From: an uncultured Prevotellaceae bacterium
GTDB lineage: Bacteria; Bacteroidota; Bacteroidia; Bacteroidales; Bacteroidaceae
DNA: 64,000 nt
Reading direction: 5' to 3'
Assembly: GCA_900314655.1 (NCBI GenBank)
Contig: OMWC01000008.1
Span: 62,001 to 126,000 of the forward strand
Shown piece by piece: positions 35,212 through 44,137 of the stretch. The first letter of the stretch is position 1. Every line of letters begins with the position of its first letter. A program made the position numbers and the translations under genes. The notes under the pieces were generated by a model. It was given only the letters and a program-made list of their open reading frames with translations, made no database searches and was not told the origin of the DNA.

Positions 35212-37461
35212 ATGGCCGAAATACCCAGTCTTGTTAGAGACCTTGCCCTGATACTTGTGGTGGCCGGTGTGGTCACCCTGATATTCAAGAGACTCAAGCA
35301 ACCGCTTGTGTTGGGATATATCATGGCTGGATTCCTTGTCTCTCCCCACATGCCCTTGATGGCTTCTGTGGCTGATTCCGAGAATATCCAGACGTGGGCA
35401 GATATCGGTGTGATGTTCCTGCTTTTCTCGTTAGGTCTTGATTTTTCGTTCAAGAAGATACTCAAGATGGGCGTTTCGCCTATCGTTGCCACGCTTGCCA
35501 TTATCTTCTCCATGATGATTCTTGGCAACGGAGTGGGGCATCTCTTCGGCTGGGATTCGATGGACTGCACCTTCCTGGGCGGTATGCTTGCCATGAGTTC
35601 CACCACTATTATCTATAAGGCTTTTGATGATTTGGGGCTGCGGCAGCAGCGATTCTCCGGAATCGTGATGAGTGTCCTGATTCTTGAGGACATTCTCGCT
35701 ATCGTGATGATGGTGATGCTGGCGGCCATTGCTTCGGGCAACAATCCTGCCAGCGGACAGATGGTGGGGGCTGTGTTGAAGATCGGCTTCTTCCTGATTC
35801 TTTGGTTCGTGGTGGGTATCTTTGCCATCCCCTGGTTCCTGCGTGTTACGCGCAAATTGATGAACAACGAGGTGCTGCTTGTCGTGTCGTTGGGCTTATG
35901 TTGTGCCATGGCTGTCGGCAGCACCAAGGTTGGCTTCAGCAGTGCCTTCGGCGCTTTCGTGATGGGAAGTATTCTGGCAGAAACCGTAGAGGCAGAGAAG
36001 ATCATGCGCCTGGTGGAACCAGTGAAGAATCTCTTCGGAGCCGTATTCTTCGTTTCCGTAGGTATGCTCGTTGATGTGAACATCCTGATAGAGTATGCCG
36101 TTCCTATTGTGATTCTTGTTCTTACCATTCTTTTGGGTCAGGCCATCTTCGGTTCCTTTGGTTTCCTGATCAGTGGCCAGTCGCTCAAGTCTGCCATGCA
36201 GTGCGGCTTCTCCATGGCTCAGATTGGTGAGTTCTCTTTCATTATTGCGTCACTGGGCCTTTCGCTCGGTGTCATTGGCGATTTCCTCTATCCGGTGGTT
36301 GTGGCAGTATCGGTGATTACCACATTCCTCACACCTTACATGATCCGGGCATCGGTACCTTGCTACAACCACTTGGAACGCCATCTGCCAAGAACGTGGA
36401 TCTTGCGGCTCAACAATCTCACGCTCACGCATGCCGGTTCCGATACCGGCGGGAATCTCTGGAAAAGCCTGCTCATGCAACTCTTCCGCATCACGTTGAT
36501 TTATGGCATCCTTTCCATAGCTATCGTGCTCCTGATGTTTTCTTTTGTGCTGCCCTTCGTTCAGCAGATTATGTCAGAAGAGGTTGCCAACACCGTGGTC
36601 GGCATCCTTACCGTTCTCGCCGTGTCTCCTTTCCTGCGGGCCATTATGATGAAGAAGAATCATAGTGAGGAGTTCAAGGCTCTTTGGAAGGTTAACCAGG
36701 CTAACCGCCTGATGCTGTCGTTCACCATTATCGTGCGTATCCTGCTCGCTGCAACCTTCATTTACTATATTCTTGCCAAGCTCTTCCGGTTCGCCCATTC
36801 TGTAGAGATTGTCGCTGCTTTCATTCTGGTAGTGATTATGATCTTCTCAAGGCGACTAAAGCGTAGCAGTATCGGACTGGAACGTATGTTTATCCTGAAT
36901 CTTCGTTCACGCGATATCGAGGCACAGGTACACGGACACAAGCGTCCCCTCTATGAAGGACACCTGCTCGATCGGGACATTCATCTTTCCGATGTGGAAG
37001 TGCCTGAAGATTCCCGATGGGCGGGCCTTTCTTTGCGTCAACTCCAGTTTGCCAATAAGTTTGGCATTCATGTGAGCAGCATCCTTCGCGGCCGTCAGCG
37101 TATTAACATTCCTGGCGGTGATACGGTCCTCTTTCCCGGTGATCGGGTTCAGGCCATTGGTAGCGATGAACAGTTGACGGCCTTTTTTGCAGCAATGAAT
37201 GAGGCTGTCGTTCCTGATGATCCCGATGTGGAGAAGCGGGAGATGCGTCTTCGTCAGATTATCATCTCCGGCAACAGCCCCTTTGTCGGTAAGAAACTCC
37301 GCGACAGTGGCATCCGTGAAGACTACGACTGTATGGTGGTCGGCTTGGAAGAAGGTAAGGAAACGCTTACTCAGCCCAATCCCAATCATGTGTTCCGTAA
37401 GGGTGACATTGTCTGGGTGGTAGGCGAGACGGATAGTCTTGAAAAATTAGTTAGGTGTTAG
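35212..37461 (+). CDS. CPA2-family monovalent cation/proton antiporter with C-terminal TrkA-C domains
   Basis: A 749-aa membrane protein: about 12 helices in the N-terminal Na+/H+ exchanger domain ([49 protein letters not shown]), a further membrane region at residues about 415-550, then two cytoplasmic RCK-C/TrkA-C-like domains (about 600-665, [19 protein letters not shown], and 680-749, [18 protein letters not shown]). Kef-type K+/H+ exchange or ligand-gated Na+/H+ exchange is expected. The last 4 bases overlap the end of convergent pepT. Confidence 0.9.
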   Translation: MAEIPSLVRDLALILVVAGVVTLIFKRLKQPLVLGYIMAGFLVSPHMPLMASVADSENIQTWADIGVMFLLFSLGLDFSFKKILKMGVSPIVATLAIIFSMMILGNGVGHLFGWDSMDCTFLGGMLAMSSTTIIYKAFDDLGLRQQRFSGIVMSVLILEDILAIVMMVMLAAIASGNNPASGQMVGAVLKIGFFLILWFVVGIFAIPWFLRVTRKLMNNEVLLVVSLGLCCAMAVGSTKVGFSSAFGAFVMGSILAETVEAEKIMRLVEPVKNLFGAVFFVSVGMLVDVNILIEYAVPIVILVLTILLGQAIFGSFGFLISGQSLKSAMQCGFSMAQIGEFSFIIASLGLSLGVIGDFLYPVVVAVSVITTFLTPYMIRASVPCYNHLERHLPRTWILRLNNLTLTHAGSDTGGNLWKSLLMQLFRITLIYGILSIAIVLLMFSFVLPFVQQIMSEEVANTVVGILTVLAVSPFLRAIMMKKNHSEEFKALWKVNQANRLMLSFTIIVRILLAATFIYYILAKLFRFAHSVEIVAAFILVVIMIFSRRLKRSSIGLERMFILNLRSRDIEAQVHGHKRPLYEGHLLDRDIHLSDVEVPEDSRWAGLSLRQLQFANKFGIHVSSILRGRQRINIPGGDTVLFPGDRVQAIGSDEQLTAFFAAMNEAVVPDDPDVEKREMRLRQIIISGNSPFVGKKLRDSGIREDYDCMVVGLEEGKETLTQPNPNHVFRKGDIVWVVGETDSLEKLVRC

Positions 37462-38681
37462 TCATTATATCCTGCCGTCATCTCGCATATCTTGACGATG
37501 ACCTGCATGGCTTTCTCCATCACCTGTATGCTGACAAACTCATAAGGGCCGTGGAAATTGACGCCTCCCGCAAAGATATTGGGGCAGGGCAGACCCTTGA
37601 ATGACAGTTGGGCTCCGTCAGTTCCGCCTCGTATCGGCTCCACGCGTGGTGGCACGTCGCAAGCCTGCATGGCCTTGAGCACGATGTCGATGACGTGCAT
37701 ATTGGGATCAATCTTCTCCTTCATGTTGTAATATTGGTCGTTCACGATGATGGAGACAGTGCCTTCGCCATATTTCTGGTTCATCAGGATGGCCTGTTTC
37801 TTGATGAAGTCTTTGCGGTCTTCAAACTTCTCGCGGTCATGGTCGCGGATGATGTAAGAGAGTTTGGCCTGTTCTATATTGCTTTCAATGCCCAGCAGGT
37901 GGTAGAAACCCTGATAGCCTTCGGTCTCCTCAGGAGTCTCATCCTTAGGCAGCAAATCCACAAACTCAGCAGCAAGGCGGTTCGCATTGATCATCTTGCC
38001 CTTGGCGTAGCCGGGATGAACACTCACACCCTTGATAGTCACTTTGGCCGAAGCGGCATTGAAGTTCTCAAACTCAAGGTCTCCCAGGTCGCCGCCGTCC
38101 ATGGTGTAAGCCCATTGGCAGCCGAATTTCTCCACGTCGAAATGGTGGGCGCCCATGCCAATCTCTTCGTCGGGATTAAAGGCCACGCGGATGTCGCCAT
38201 GAAGAATCTCCTTATGGTCACGCAGATAGCACATGGCCTGCACGATTTCTGCGATGCCGGCCTTGTCGTCGGCACCGAGCAGAGTTGTTCCGTCCGTTAC
38301 GATAAGATCCTCTCCCACGTGTTGCAGCAGTTCAGGGAATTTCTTGGTGCTGGATATGATACCAGGCGAAAGCACAATGTCAGATCCGTCGTAATGCGAT
38401 ACGATGCGGGGCTTCACGTTCTTTCCCGAGCAGTCGGGACTGGTGTCATAGTGTGATATAAAGCCGATGGTAGGCACTTCCTTCTTCGTATTAGCGGGAA
38501 GCGTGGCGTAGATATATCCCATTTCATCCATTTCCACGTCGCGCAGTCCTTCATTCTCCAGTTCTTTGCGGAGGTATTCTGCGAAGATGAGTTGTTTGGA
38601 AGTACTGGGTACGCTTTCGGATTCTTCCGATGACTGGGTGTCAAACTTCACGTAGTTGAGAAATCGTTCGGTAATGTTCAT
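37458..38681 (-). CDS. pepT: Peptidase T (tripeptidase)
   Basis: Zinc aminotripeptidase (407 aa) of family M20B. All metal-site motifs are present: [54 protein letters not shown] and [12 protein letters not shown], plus [18 protein letters not shown]. Start at ATG 38681, 23 bases from a perfect -7 box. Shares its stop region with the antiporter on the other strand. Confidence 0.96.
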   Translation of the reverse strand: MNITERFLNYVKFDTQSSEESESVPSTSKQLIFAEYLRKELENEGLRDVEMDEMGYIYATLPANTKKEVPTIGFISHYDTSPDCSGKNVKPRIVSHYDGSDIVLSPGIISSTKKFPELLQHVGEDLIVTDGTTLLGADDKAGIAEIVQAMCYLRDHKEILHGDIRVAFNPDEEIGMGAHHFDVEKFGCQWAYTMDGGDLGDLEFENFNAASAKVTIKGVSVHPGYAKGKMINANRLAAEFVDLLPKDETPEETEGYQGFYHLLGIESNIEQAKLSYIIRDHDREKFEDRKDFIKKQAILMNQKYGEGTVSIIVNDQYYNMKEKIDPNMHVIDIVLKAMQACDVPPRVEPIRGGTDGAQLSFKGLPCPNIFAGGVNFHGPYEFVSIQVMEKAMQVIVKICEMTAGYND

Positions 38682-38703
38682 GATATATTAAAGTTTTACA
38701 GCG

Positions 38704-38735
38704 CAAAGATAGTACATTTTTTTTGATTGGACAAA
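38704..38735 (-). promoter_or_regulatory. Promoter of pepT
   Basis: On the minus strand TTTG (38732-38735), 20 bases, TATCTTTG (38704-38711). Confidence 0.82.
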
Positions 38736-38750
38736 GAGAATGTTCATTAA

Positions 38751-38933
38751 TTTGGAAATTCGCTCACTTAATCGTACCTTTTGAGAAGGTACTTCCGTTC
38801 GACAGAACAAATTAAAACAAGTTTTATTTGCTTTTGTGCTCACTTAATCGTACCTTTTGAGAAGGTACTTCCGTTCGTCTAAACAAATTAAAACAAGTTT
38901 TATTTGCTTTTGTGCTCACTTAATCGTACCTTT
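38751..38933 (+). repeat. Tandem promoter-bearing repeats before the TPR regulator
   Basis: Two 76/72-base units (38786-38861 and 38862-38933) follow a partial one. Three -33/-7 pairs are present, each with 20-base spacing: TTTG 38751 / TACCTTTT 38775, TTTG 38827 / TACCTTTT 38851, TTTG 38902 / TACCTTTG 38926. Only the last has a perfect -7 box; the others carry TACCTTTTGAGAAGGTA, a palindrome covering the -7 site. The units end in complementary AAGGTAC/GTACCTT. Confidence 0.88.
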
Positions 38934-38957
38934 GTCCTCGATAAACAGAAAAGGTAA

Positions 38958-39275
38958 ATGTCTAGACGGTTATTACATATAGTTCTTGTGCTCCTGTTGT
39001 TTACTTCCTGCGGCCATCGCTCGCAGGAAATGAGTGAGGCCTTGCTCCGTGCAGAAGAGATGAACCGAAACTACCAGTCCATGGATACGCTCAAAGGCAT
39101 GGAACAGGTAGCCGACTATTATCGTCCTTTCCTGGGACGTAGCCAACGCTATATGCGTGCTCTTTACATTCTGGGCTGCGTTTACCGCGACCGAGGCGAT
39201 GCCCCCATGGCATTACACTATTATCAGGAAGCCGTCAGCCAGGCCGATACCACCGATGCCGATTGCGACCTATGA
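38958..39275 (+). pseudogene. N-terminal fragment of a TPR-type membrane regulator
   Basis: 105 codons starting with a lipoprotein-like signal (MSRRLLHIVLVLLLFTSCGHR) and a first TPR unit (QRYMRALYILGCVYRDRGDAPMALHY). The frame stops at 39273-39275 after ADTTDADCDL; the next gene, 5 bases on in another frame, carries on as the same protein type. Members of this Bacteroidota family normally have another TPR section here before the YEYMAGAYYTLG-type part, so I infer an out-of-frame internal deletion near 39270. Termination followed by re-initiation at 39280 would still make two proteins. Confidence 0.7.
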
Positions 39276-39279
39276 ATAT

Positions 39280-40455
39280 ATGGCCGGTGCCTATTATACG
39301 TTGGGAAAGAAAGATTCTGCACTTGCCATCGTCGAGAATTCCATCTCCCAATATACGAAGATGAAAGAACACCGGTCAGCCGCTGCTGAAATGGGCGTTG
39401 CCGCTGACTTCTACATCAAGAAAAAAGATTTTAAGCATGCCGATAGCCTTCTCAAGCAATACGAAGCATACTCTGGATTCTTCGATAAAAAGGGAAAAAT
39501 AACTCCCGGCCATGAATCATACTATTACACCAAGGGTCTCTACTATCAAGGCGTACAGAAGTTGGATTCTGCCATTTATTTCTATAGAAAACTGCTTAAT
39601 CCCCAAATTGATATTGAGGATGTGGAAATGGGCTATAAAGGGTTGGCGAGTATTTATTACAAACTTGGTATTGCTGACTCCATTTATAAATACTCTGCTC
39701 TCTATGCACAAGCCAACGACTCGGCGAACATCATTCACTCTGCCGATGAAATCACACGCACACAAGCCCTCTACAACTATAACGAGAGTCAGCGCATAGC
39801 CGCAGAAAAATCGGCCGAAGCCAATCGCTATAAGTTCCTGCTGCTTTTCTCAGTGGCAACATTTATACTTTTCGCTCATCTTATTTATAGATACATTAAA
39901 AAGCAGAGAAGAATCAAGAACGAAGAAATGGCTATCGTCAATGCCAAATATGCAGATACACTGGAACAATATGAAACAGCCCAAAGAGAATTCGACGCTA
40001 TCAAGCAGAGTAGTGAGCAGTTCTTGGAAAAGAAACAACAGGATATTAAGCAGTTGCAAGAAACTCTCGCCAAATACCAGATTGACGAGGTAAATCCTGC
40101 TGATTGGGGACTGGAAAGGTCTTTGCTGGAAGGAGATATCGTGAAAGAACTCCGCCGGTTAGCAGCCCATGCAAAAACGCCAACCGACCTGCAATGGCAG
40201 GCACTCCACACCACCGTGTCAGAGCATCTCCCCGAATTCTATGAAGAAGTGACCAAATCACAACACCACCTCACAGAAAAAGAAGTCAACGTCTGCATGC
40301 TCATCAAGTTGCGTTTCATCCCCACGGAGATAGCCACGCTGCTCGACCTTACCAAGCAGCGCGTCTCTAACATGCGGCGTAGCATCAACCACAAACTTTT
40401 CCGCGAAGAAGCCGCCAAGACGTTGGATTCCAACATCCGCAGGCTAAAAGCTTGA
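39280..40455 (+). CDS. TPR, transmembrane and LuxR-like HTH protein, C-terminal part
   Basis: A 391-aa remainder of a membrane-anchored regulator: TPR repeats (residues 1-180), one membrane helix (about 186-204, FLLLFSVATFILFAHLIY), a coiled coil (205-275) and a C-terminal helix-turn-helix (about 330-375, LTEKEVNVCMLIKLRF then LDLTKQRVSNMRRSIN). The family is frequent in Bacteroidota beside polysaccharide or surface-protein genes and may sense envelope signals. Alone it lacks a signal peptide. The reading frame overlaps upstream to 39157 but the first good start is ATG 39280. Probably the regulator of the following surface genes, by position only. Confidence 0.7.
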   Translation: MAGAYYTLGKKDSALAIVENSISQYTKMKEHRSAAAEMGVAADFYIKKKDFKHADSLLKQYEAYSGFFDKKGKITPGHESYYYTKGLYYQGVQKLDSAIYFYRKLLNPQIDIEDVEMGYKGLASIYYKLGIADSIYKYSALYAQANDSANIIHSADEITRTQALYNYNESQRIAAEKSAEANRYKFLLLFSVATFILFAHLIYRYIKKQRRIKNEEMAIVNAKYADTLEQYETAQREFDAIKQSSEQFLEKKQQDIKQLQETLAKYQIDEVNPADWGLERSLLEGDIVKELRRLAAHAKTPTDLQWQALHTTVSEHLPEFYEEVTKSQHHLTEKEVNVCMLIKLRFIPTEIATLLDLTKQRVSNMRRSINHKLFREEAAKTLDSNIRRLKA

Positions 40456-40460
40456 CCGGG

Positions 40461-40549
40461 TGTGTACTAAATGTACTTTGGTTCGTAAACTGTTTATTTA
40501 AAGTAGGTTACGAGCCAAAGCGCTTTTTGCCTGTGTACTAAGTGTACTC
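40461..40549 (+). promoter_or_regulatory. Direct repeats TGTGTACTAA(A/G)TGTACT flanking a hairpin
   Basis: TGTGTACTAAATGTACTT at 40461-40478 and TGTGTACTAAGTGTACTC at 40532-40549, starts 71 bases apart. Each holds the inverted pair GTAC..GTAC. Between them is a hairpin. Candidate operator pair for the DUF3244/RHS genes. Confidence 0.5.
40478..40528 (+). terminator. Hairpin after the TPR/HTH gene
   Basis: TTGGTTCGTAA (40478-40488) pairs with TTACGAGCCAA (40508-40518) with one G-T pair, followed by AGCGCTTTTT. Likely terminator of the regulator transcript. Confidence 0.6.
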
Positions 40550-40629
40550 TTTTTTTTCGAATAGTTCTGGTATTCAGGATAATTTTGTAAGCGAAAATTC
40601 TTTTCCATTAATTTTAAAACAAACCAACA

Positions 40630-40983
40630 ATGAGAAAATTTATTATCGCTTGCTTTATGCTTGCAGTATCAATGGGAACATTTGCCAGTTCCAGAATTCC
40701 GCTTTACCCCAAACAAGATAAGCCCATTAAAAATGGTGGTGGTCCGCACCGAATGCCCTCAAGACCGCTTACAGCAGTTCTTGAGGATTACACACTCACT
40801 TTCGGTTATGGCTTTGATGAGGCTGTAACTATTGAGCTTCTGGATGAAGACGAGAATGTAGTTTATACCGATTGGCTGGCTCCTGGGCAGACCACTCTCA
40901 CATTCCCCACTTCTCTCGCAGGTGAATACACCATCCGCCTCACTGTCGGAACTATGTGTTATATAGGTGTAATCGAACTGTAA
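40630..40983 (+). CDS. Small secreted DUF3244-type protein
   Basis: A 117-aa protein with signal peptide MRKFIIACFMLAVSMGTFA and an Ig-like beta domain (TAVLEDYTLTFGYGFDEAV, GEYTIRLTVGTMCYIGVIEL) of the DUF3244 type found in Bacteroidota. It resembles the C-terminal secretion domain of T9SS cargo, but is a stand-alone protein. Precedes the RHS genes by 31 bases and probably shares their transcript. Role unknown. Confidence 0.7.
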   Translation: MRKFIIACFMLAVSMGTFASSRIPLYPKQDKPIKNGGGPHRMPSRPLTAVLEDYTLTFGYGFDEAVTIELLDEDENVVYTDWLAPGQTTLTFPTSLAGEYTIRLTVGTMCYIGVIEL

Positions 40984-41014
40984 ATATGAAGCAATAGTGT
41001 TTATAGAGTTCCTC

Positions 41015-44000
41015 ATGAAAAGATATTCTATTTTGTTCTCAATAATGAGAGTGGGCGTTATGCTATTCTTGCAATTACCTGTATCCATATTATACGCTCA
41101 AAACCAACCAATATACAGTGTTCCCAGCCCTGAAATATCAAGCCTTGGACTCTATGGGCAAATTCCCGTAAGTCATTTTACCGGCGTTCCTGATATTTCC
41201 ATTCCATTGTACGAAGTGAAGGTCGGTGGCTTTTCCTTACCAATAGCCGTAAGCTACCACACAGCCTCCGTAAAGCCCAACATCACTCCTGGTCCGCTTG
41301 GACTAGGGTGGAATTTAATAGCAGGAGGCTATATTACACGTACTGTCAGAGGTGTATATGATGAAAAAATGGACAACCAAGGAAGAGCACATGGCTTTTA
41401 TGCTCATTCTTCTAAAATGAAAAACATCACTCAGCAGGAATTTATTAATCATACACAAAGCCATCTTGAAGGAGATGATTTTTACGAGTTGTGTGCCGAC
41501 GAGTTTTCTTTCAACTTCTGTGGCTACTCTGGCAATTTTTACTATAATGAGGATAACGGATGGACGGTCGTTTCTGATTATGATATTAGGGTTGAATTTA
41601 ATGCCAATGACGGTTTCGTCAGTTTTAACGACCTAAAAACAAGATTAAGGTATCATGGATGGAATCAGCAAAATTACAATCAACGATATTTCAATAAATT
41701 CACTTTGGTTACTCCCGATGGATGTAAATATGAATTTGGTGGAACCAATGCTGTTGAGTTCAGCATCCCATATTACAATAGAAATAATAGCGACATGATA
41801 GCCACAACCTGGAGACTCACCAAAATCACGACTCCACAAAAACACGTGGTGTCTATCGAATACGACAGTTTGCCCTTGGTGTGTGACTTGCAGTATATGC
41901 CTATGGAAAGATTCAGGGGGAATGTATATCCACAAGAAGACCCAATACACTTAATCGGAAGGCTTGGCTATACAGGATTCCTTCTCTTTCCTGTGAATCT
42001 AAGGAAAATAACAACTTCCAATGAGAACATAGAATTCACTTATAACCGTGATTGGTATTATGGCAGGAAGTTTATGGAATCTGGCCATCAGGCATTATAT
42101 TGGTCAGATTCAGGACATATACGTGGGGGCATTTTTTCTGATTCGTATGACGATCCTAGTAATCAATTTTTCTATTTTACCAATGCTAGTCCTAGGGATA
42201 GTGAATATGAAAGCCGAAGAAACATAGCAGATTCCTTGGCATATTATTATCTCCATCGTATTGCTATCCGCAATAAAAACGGAGGTAACTCCAAAAGTTA
42301 CTATTTCGACTATAACATAATGAATCGCAGAAAACTGTCATCCATTATCGAAATGGGAACAATACCCGCTTTGCGACGCGACACAGTTCTTACGCCTCAT
42401 GGTTATTTCCTGATTACCGACTTTCTTATACCTAGCGAGGCAAATACCTTGCATAATAATGTCTATCATTTTGGATATTACAGCAACAAGTTACCTCAAA
42501 ATTACATAGTTTCAAAAACGGATACGTGGGGATACTACCGTGGAGAGCAAATTAGTCTGACAGGAGTTCCCGATTTTTCAATCGTCACTCCGTTGGTCAC
42601 TCCGACCAAGGCGGAAGTGTTGAAAGAAATTACATACCCAACGGGCGGAAAGACTCTTTTTGAATATGAACTGAACAACTATTCTCAAAGAGTTGACACA
42701 CTGCATACCTCTTTGGTGACAAGTTGGGGTGAAGCGGGTGGATTGCGGGTTTCTGAAATTGCAAATGTTGATGAGAAGGGGCATGTTTCGGAAATAAGAA
42801 AATATTACTACTCAAAAAATAAGGGGCCGAGACTCAGCAGCACTAGCAGTGGAATCTTAAGAGAGACCCCGACATTCACACTCTATCAAGTAATGGAGGG
42901 TGCTGGATTCGACGGTGAGGACGCTGTGATTGTCCAGAAATGCAGCGGTGGATTCTTTGCACCAATAACAAACTTGAAATCCCCTAATGTCGGTTATTCG
43001 TGGGTTATAGAGGAAACGCTCGACAGTTTGAGACATTCACTGGGTTATATTAGATTCCACTACTCAAACTATGATACAGGGGCTGACAATAACAACCATT
43101 TGGACGAAGCACCCTTATATGGGCTGACCCCAAACTATGCCTTATCTCCATACACTAGCAAATCGTTTGAAAGAGGGAAGTTGCTTTCAAAAGAATATTT
43201 CAACTCTTCTGGGAATAAAATAAAAGTAGAATCATACAGGTATTCCCGAACCAATCATACATCAATGAAGATAGCGGATCAGAGAATAATAAATTTCGGA
43301 TTCAATGGTTCAAATTACGTCACAGCATGTAATGGGTGGATGACAAAGGTACATACTGCCAGTTATCTTCCTTCAACAAAAATAGATTCGGTTTTTAGCC
43401 AACAAGGGAATGCTGTCCAGATATCTGTACATAGTTATTCATACAACACTCACAAAATGGTCAGCAGTGATACTTATAGTATGAGTAACGGGAACACTGG
43501 AACAATTACATATAAGTATCCTTTTGATTACACTGCATATAATTGGATGACGAATGCCAATGTGACAGCCCCAGTCATTGAGAAGAAAGTCAGTGCTAAT
43601 GGAATGTCGGAAAAGGAGATATATTTCTATGCCGATGCTGGCGAAGGCGTTCCTTATGTTCAGAAAAAGACAATCATGCGAAACGAGATTTATTCTTCTG
43701 AGAAAAAAATCTTTGAAGTGAAACGTGTCGATCTGTATGGTAATCCGATAGAAATGGATGAAAATGGAAAAACCTCAGTTTTGATATGGGGGAACTACGG
43801 GCAGCAATTGATAGCTCATATAGAAAACGTTGACTTTCTGAAATGCAGATACCAACTCAATCTGAATCCTTTGCAGTTCTCTTCAATAGGCATCTCATCA
43901 TTGGACTACACGCCCATATTGTCAGCACGCGGACGATTGTCGGAGTCACTGTTCCATATATACAAGTACAACGGGAATATGCTATTGGAGTCGGAAACCT

Positions 44001-44128
44001 CTCCAAATGGAATGTCAACATTCTATAAATATGACAACTTAGGTAGGCTCCGAGAGATATATTATTTTGATGGGGCTGTCAAAAAGACCATTTCCAGATA
44101 TGACTACCGTTATTATAACCAGCAATAA
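41015..44128 (+). CDS. RHS-family surface protein without a toxin tip
   Basis: A 1037-aa exported protein; hydrophobic signal around residues 12-30 (VGVMLFLQLPVSILYA). The N-terminal part (SLGLYGQIPVSHFTGVPDIS, GPLGLGWNLIAGGYITR) is the start module common to Bacteroidota RHS/YD-repeat proteins, followed by beta-strand repeats and, at the C-terminus, YD-type units (FYKYDNLGRLREIYYFDG). It ends YDYRYYNQQ with no RHS core or variable tip. The next gene, 9 bases on, has the rest of such a shell, so the two may assemble together or be a split of one ancestral protein. Start 41015 preferred to 40997 because MKRYSI fits a signal. Confidence 0.8.
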   Translation: MKRYSILFSIMRVGVMLFLQLPVSILYAQNQPIYSVPSPEISSLGLYGQIPVSHFTGVPDISIPLYEVKVGGFSLPIAVSYHTASVKPNITPGPLGLGWNLIAGGYITRTVRGVYDEKMDNQGRAHGFYAHSSKMKNITQQEFINHTQSHLEGDDFYELCADEFSFNFCGYSGNFYYNEDNGWTVVSDYDIRVEFNANDGFVSFNDLKTRLRYHGWNQQNYNQRYFNKFTLVTPDGCKYEFGGTNAVEFSIPYYNRNNSDMIATTWRLTKITTPQKHVVSIEYDSLPLVCDLQYMPMERFRGNVYPQEDPIHLIGRLGYTGFLLFPVNLRKITTSNENIEFTYNRDWYYGRKFMESGHQALYWSDSGHIRGGIFSDSYDDPSNQFFYFTNASPRDSEYESRRNIADSLAYYYLHRIAIRNKNGGNSKSYYFDYNIMNRRKLSSIIEMGTIPALRRDTVLTPHGYFLITDFLIPSEANTLHNNVYHFGYYSNKLPQNYIVSKTDTWGYYRGEQISLTGVPDFSIVTPLVTPTKAEVLKEITYPTGGKTLFEYELNNYSQRVDTLHTSLVTSWGEAGGLRVSEIANVDEKGHVSEIRKYYYSKNKGPRLSSTSSGILRETPTFTLYQVMEGAGFDGEDAVIVQKCSGGFFAPITNLKSPNVGYSWVIEETLDSLRHSLGYIRFHYSNYDTGADNNNHLDEAPLYGLTPNYALSPYTSKSFERGKLLSKEYFNSSGNKIKVESYRYSRTNHTSMKIADQRIINFGFNGSNYVTACNGWMTKVHTASYLPSTKIDSVFSQQGNAVQISVHSYSYNTHKMVSSDTYSMSNGNTGTITYKYPFDYTAYNWMTNANVTAPVIEKKVSANGMSEKEIYFYADAGEGVPYVQKKTIMRNEIYSSEKKIFEVKRVDLYGNPIEMDENGKTSVLIWGNYGQQLIAHIENVDFLKCRYQLNLNPLQFSSIGISSLDYTPILSARGRLSESLFHIYKYNGNMLLESETSPNGMSTFYKYDNLGRLREIYYFDGAVKKTISRYDYRYYNQQ

Positions 44129-44137
44129 TTCTCACAT

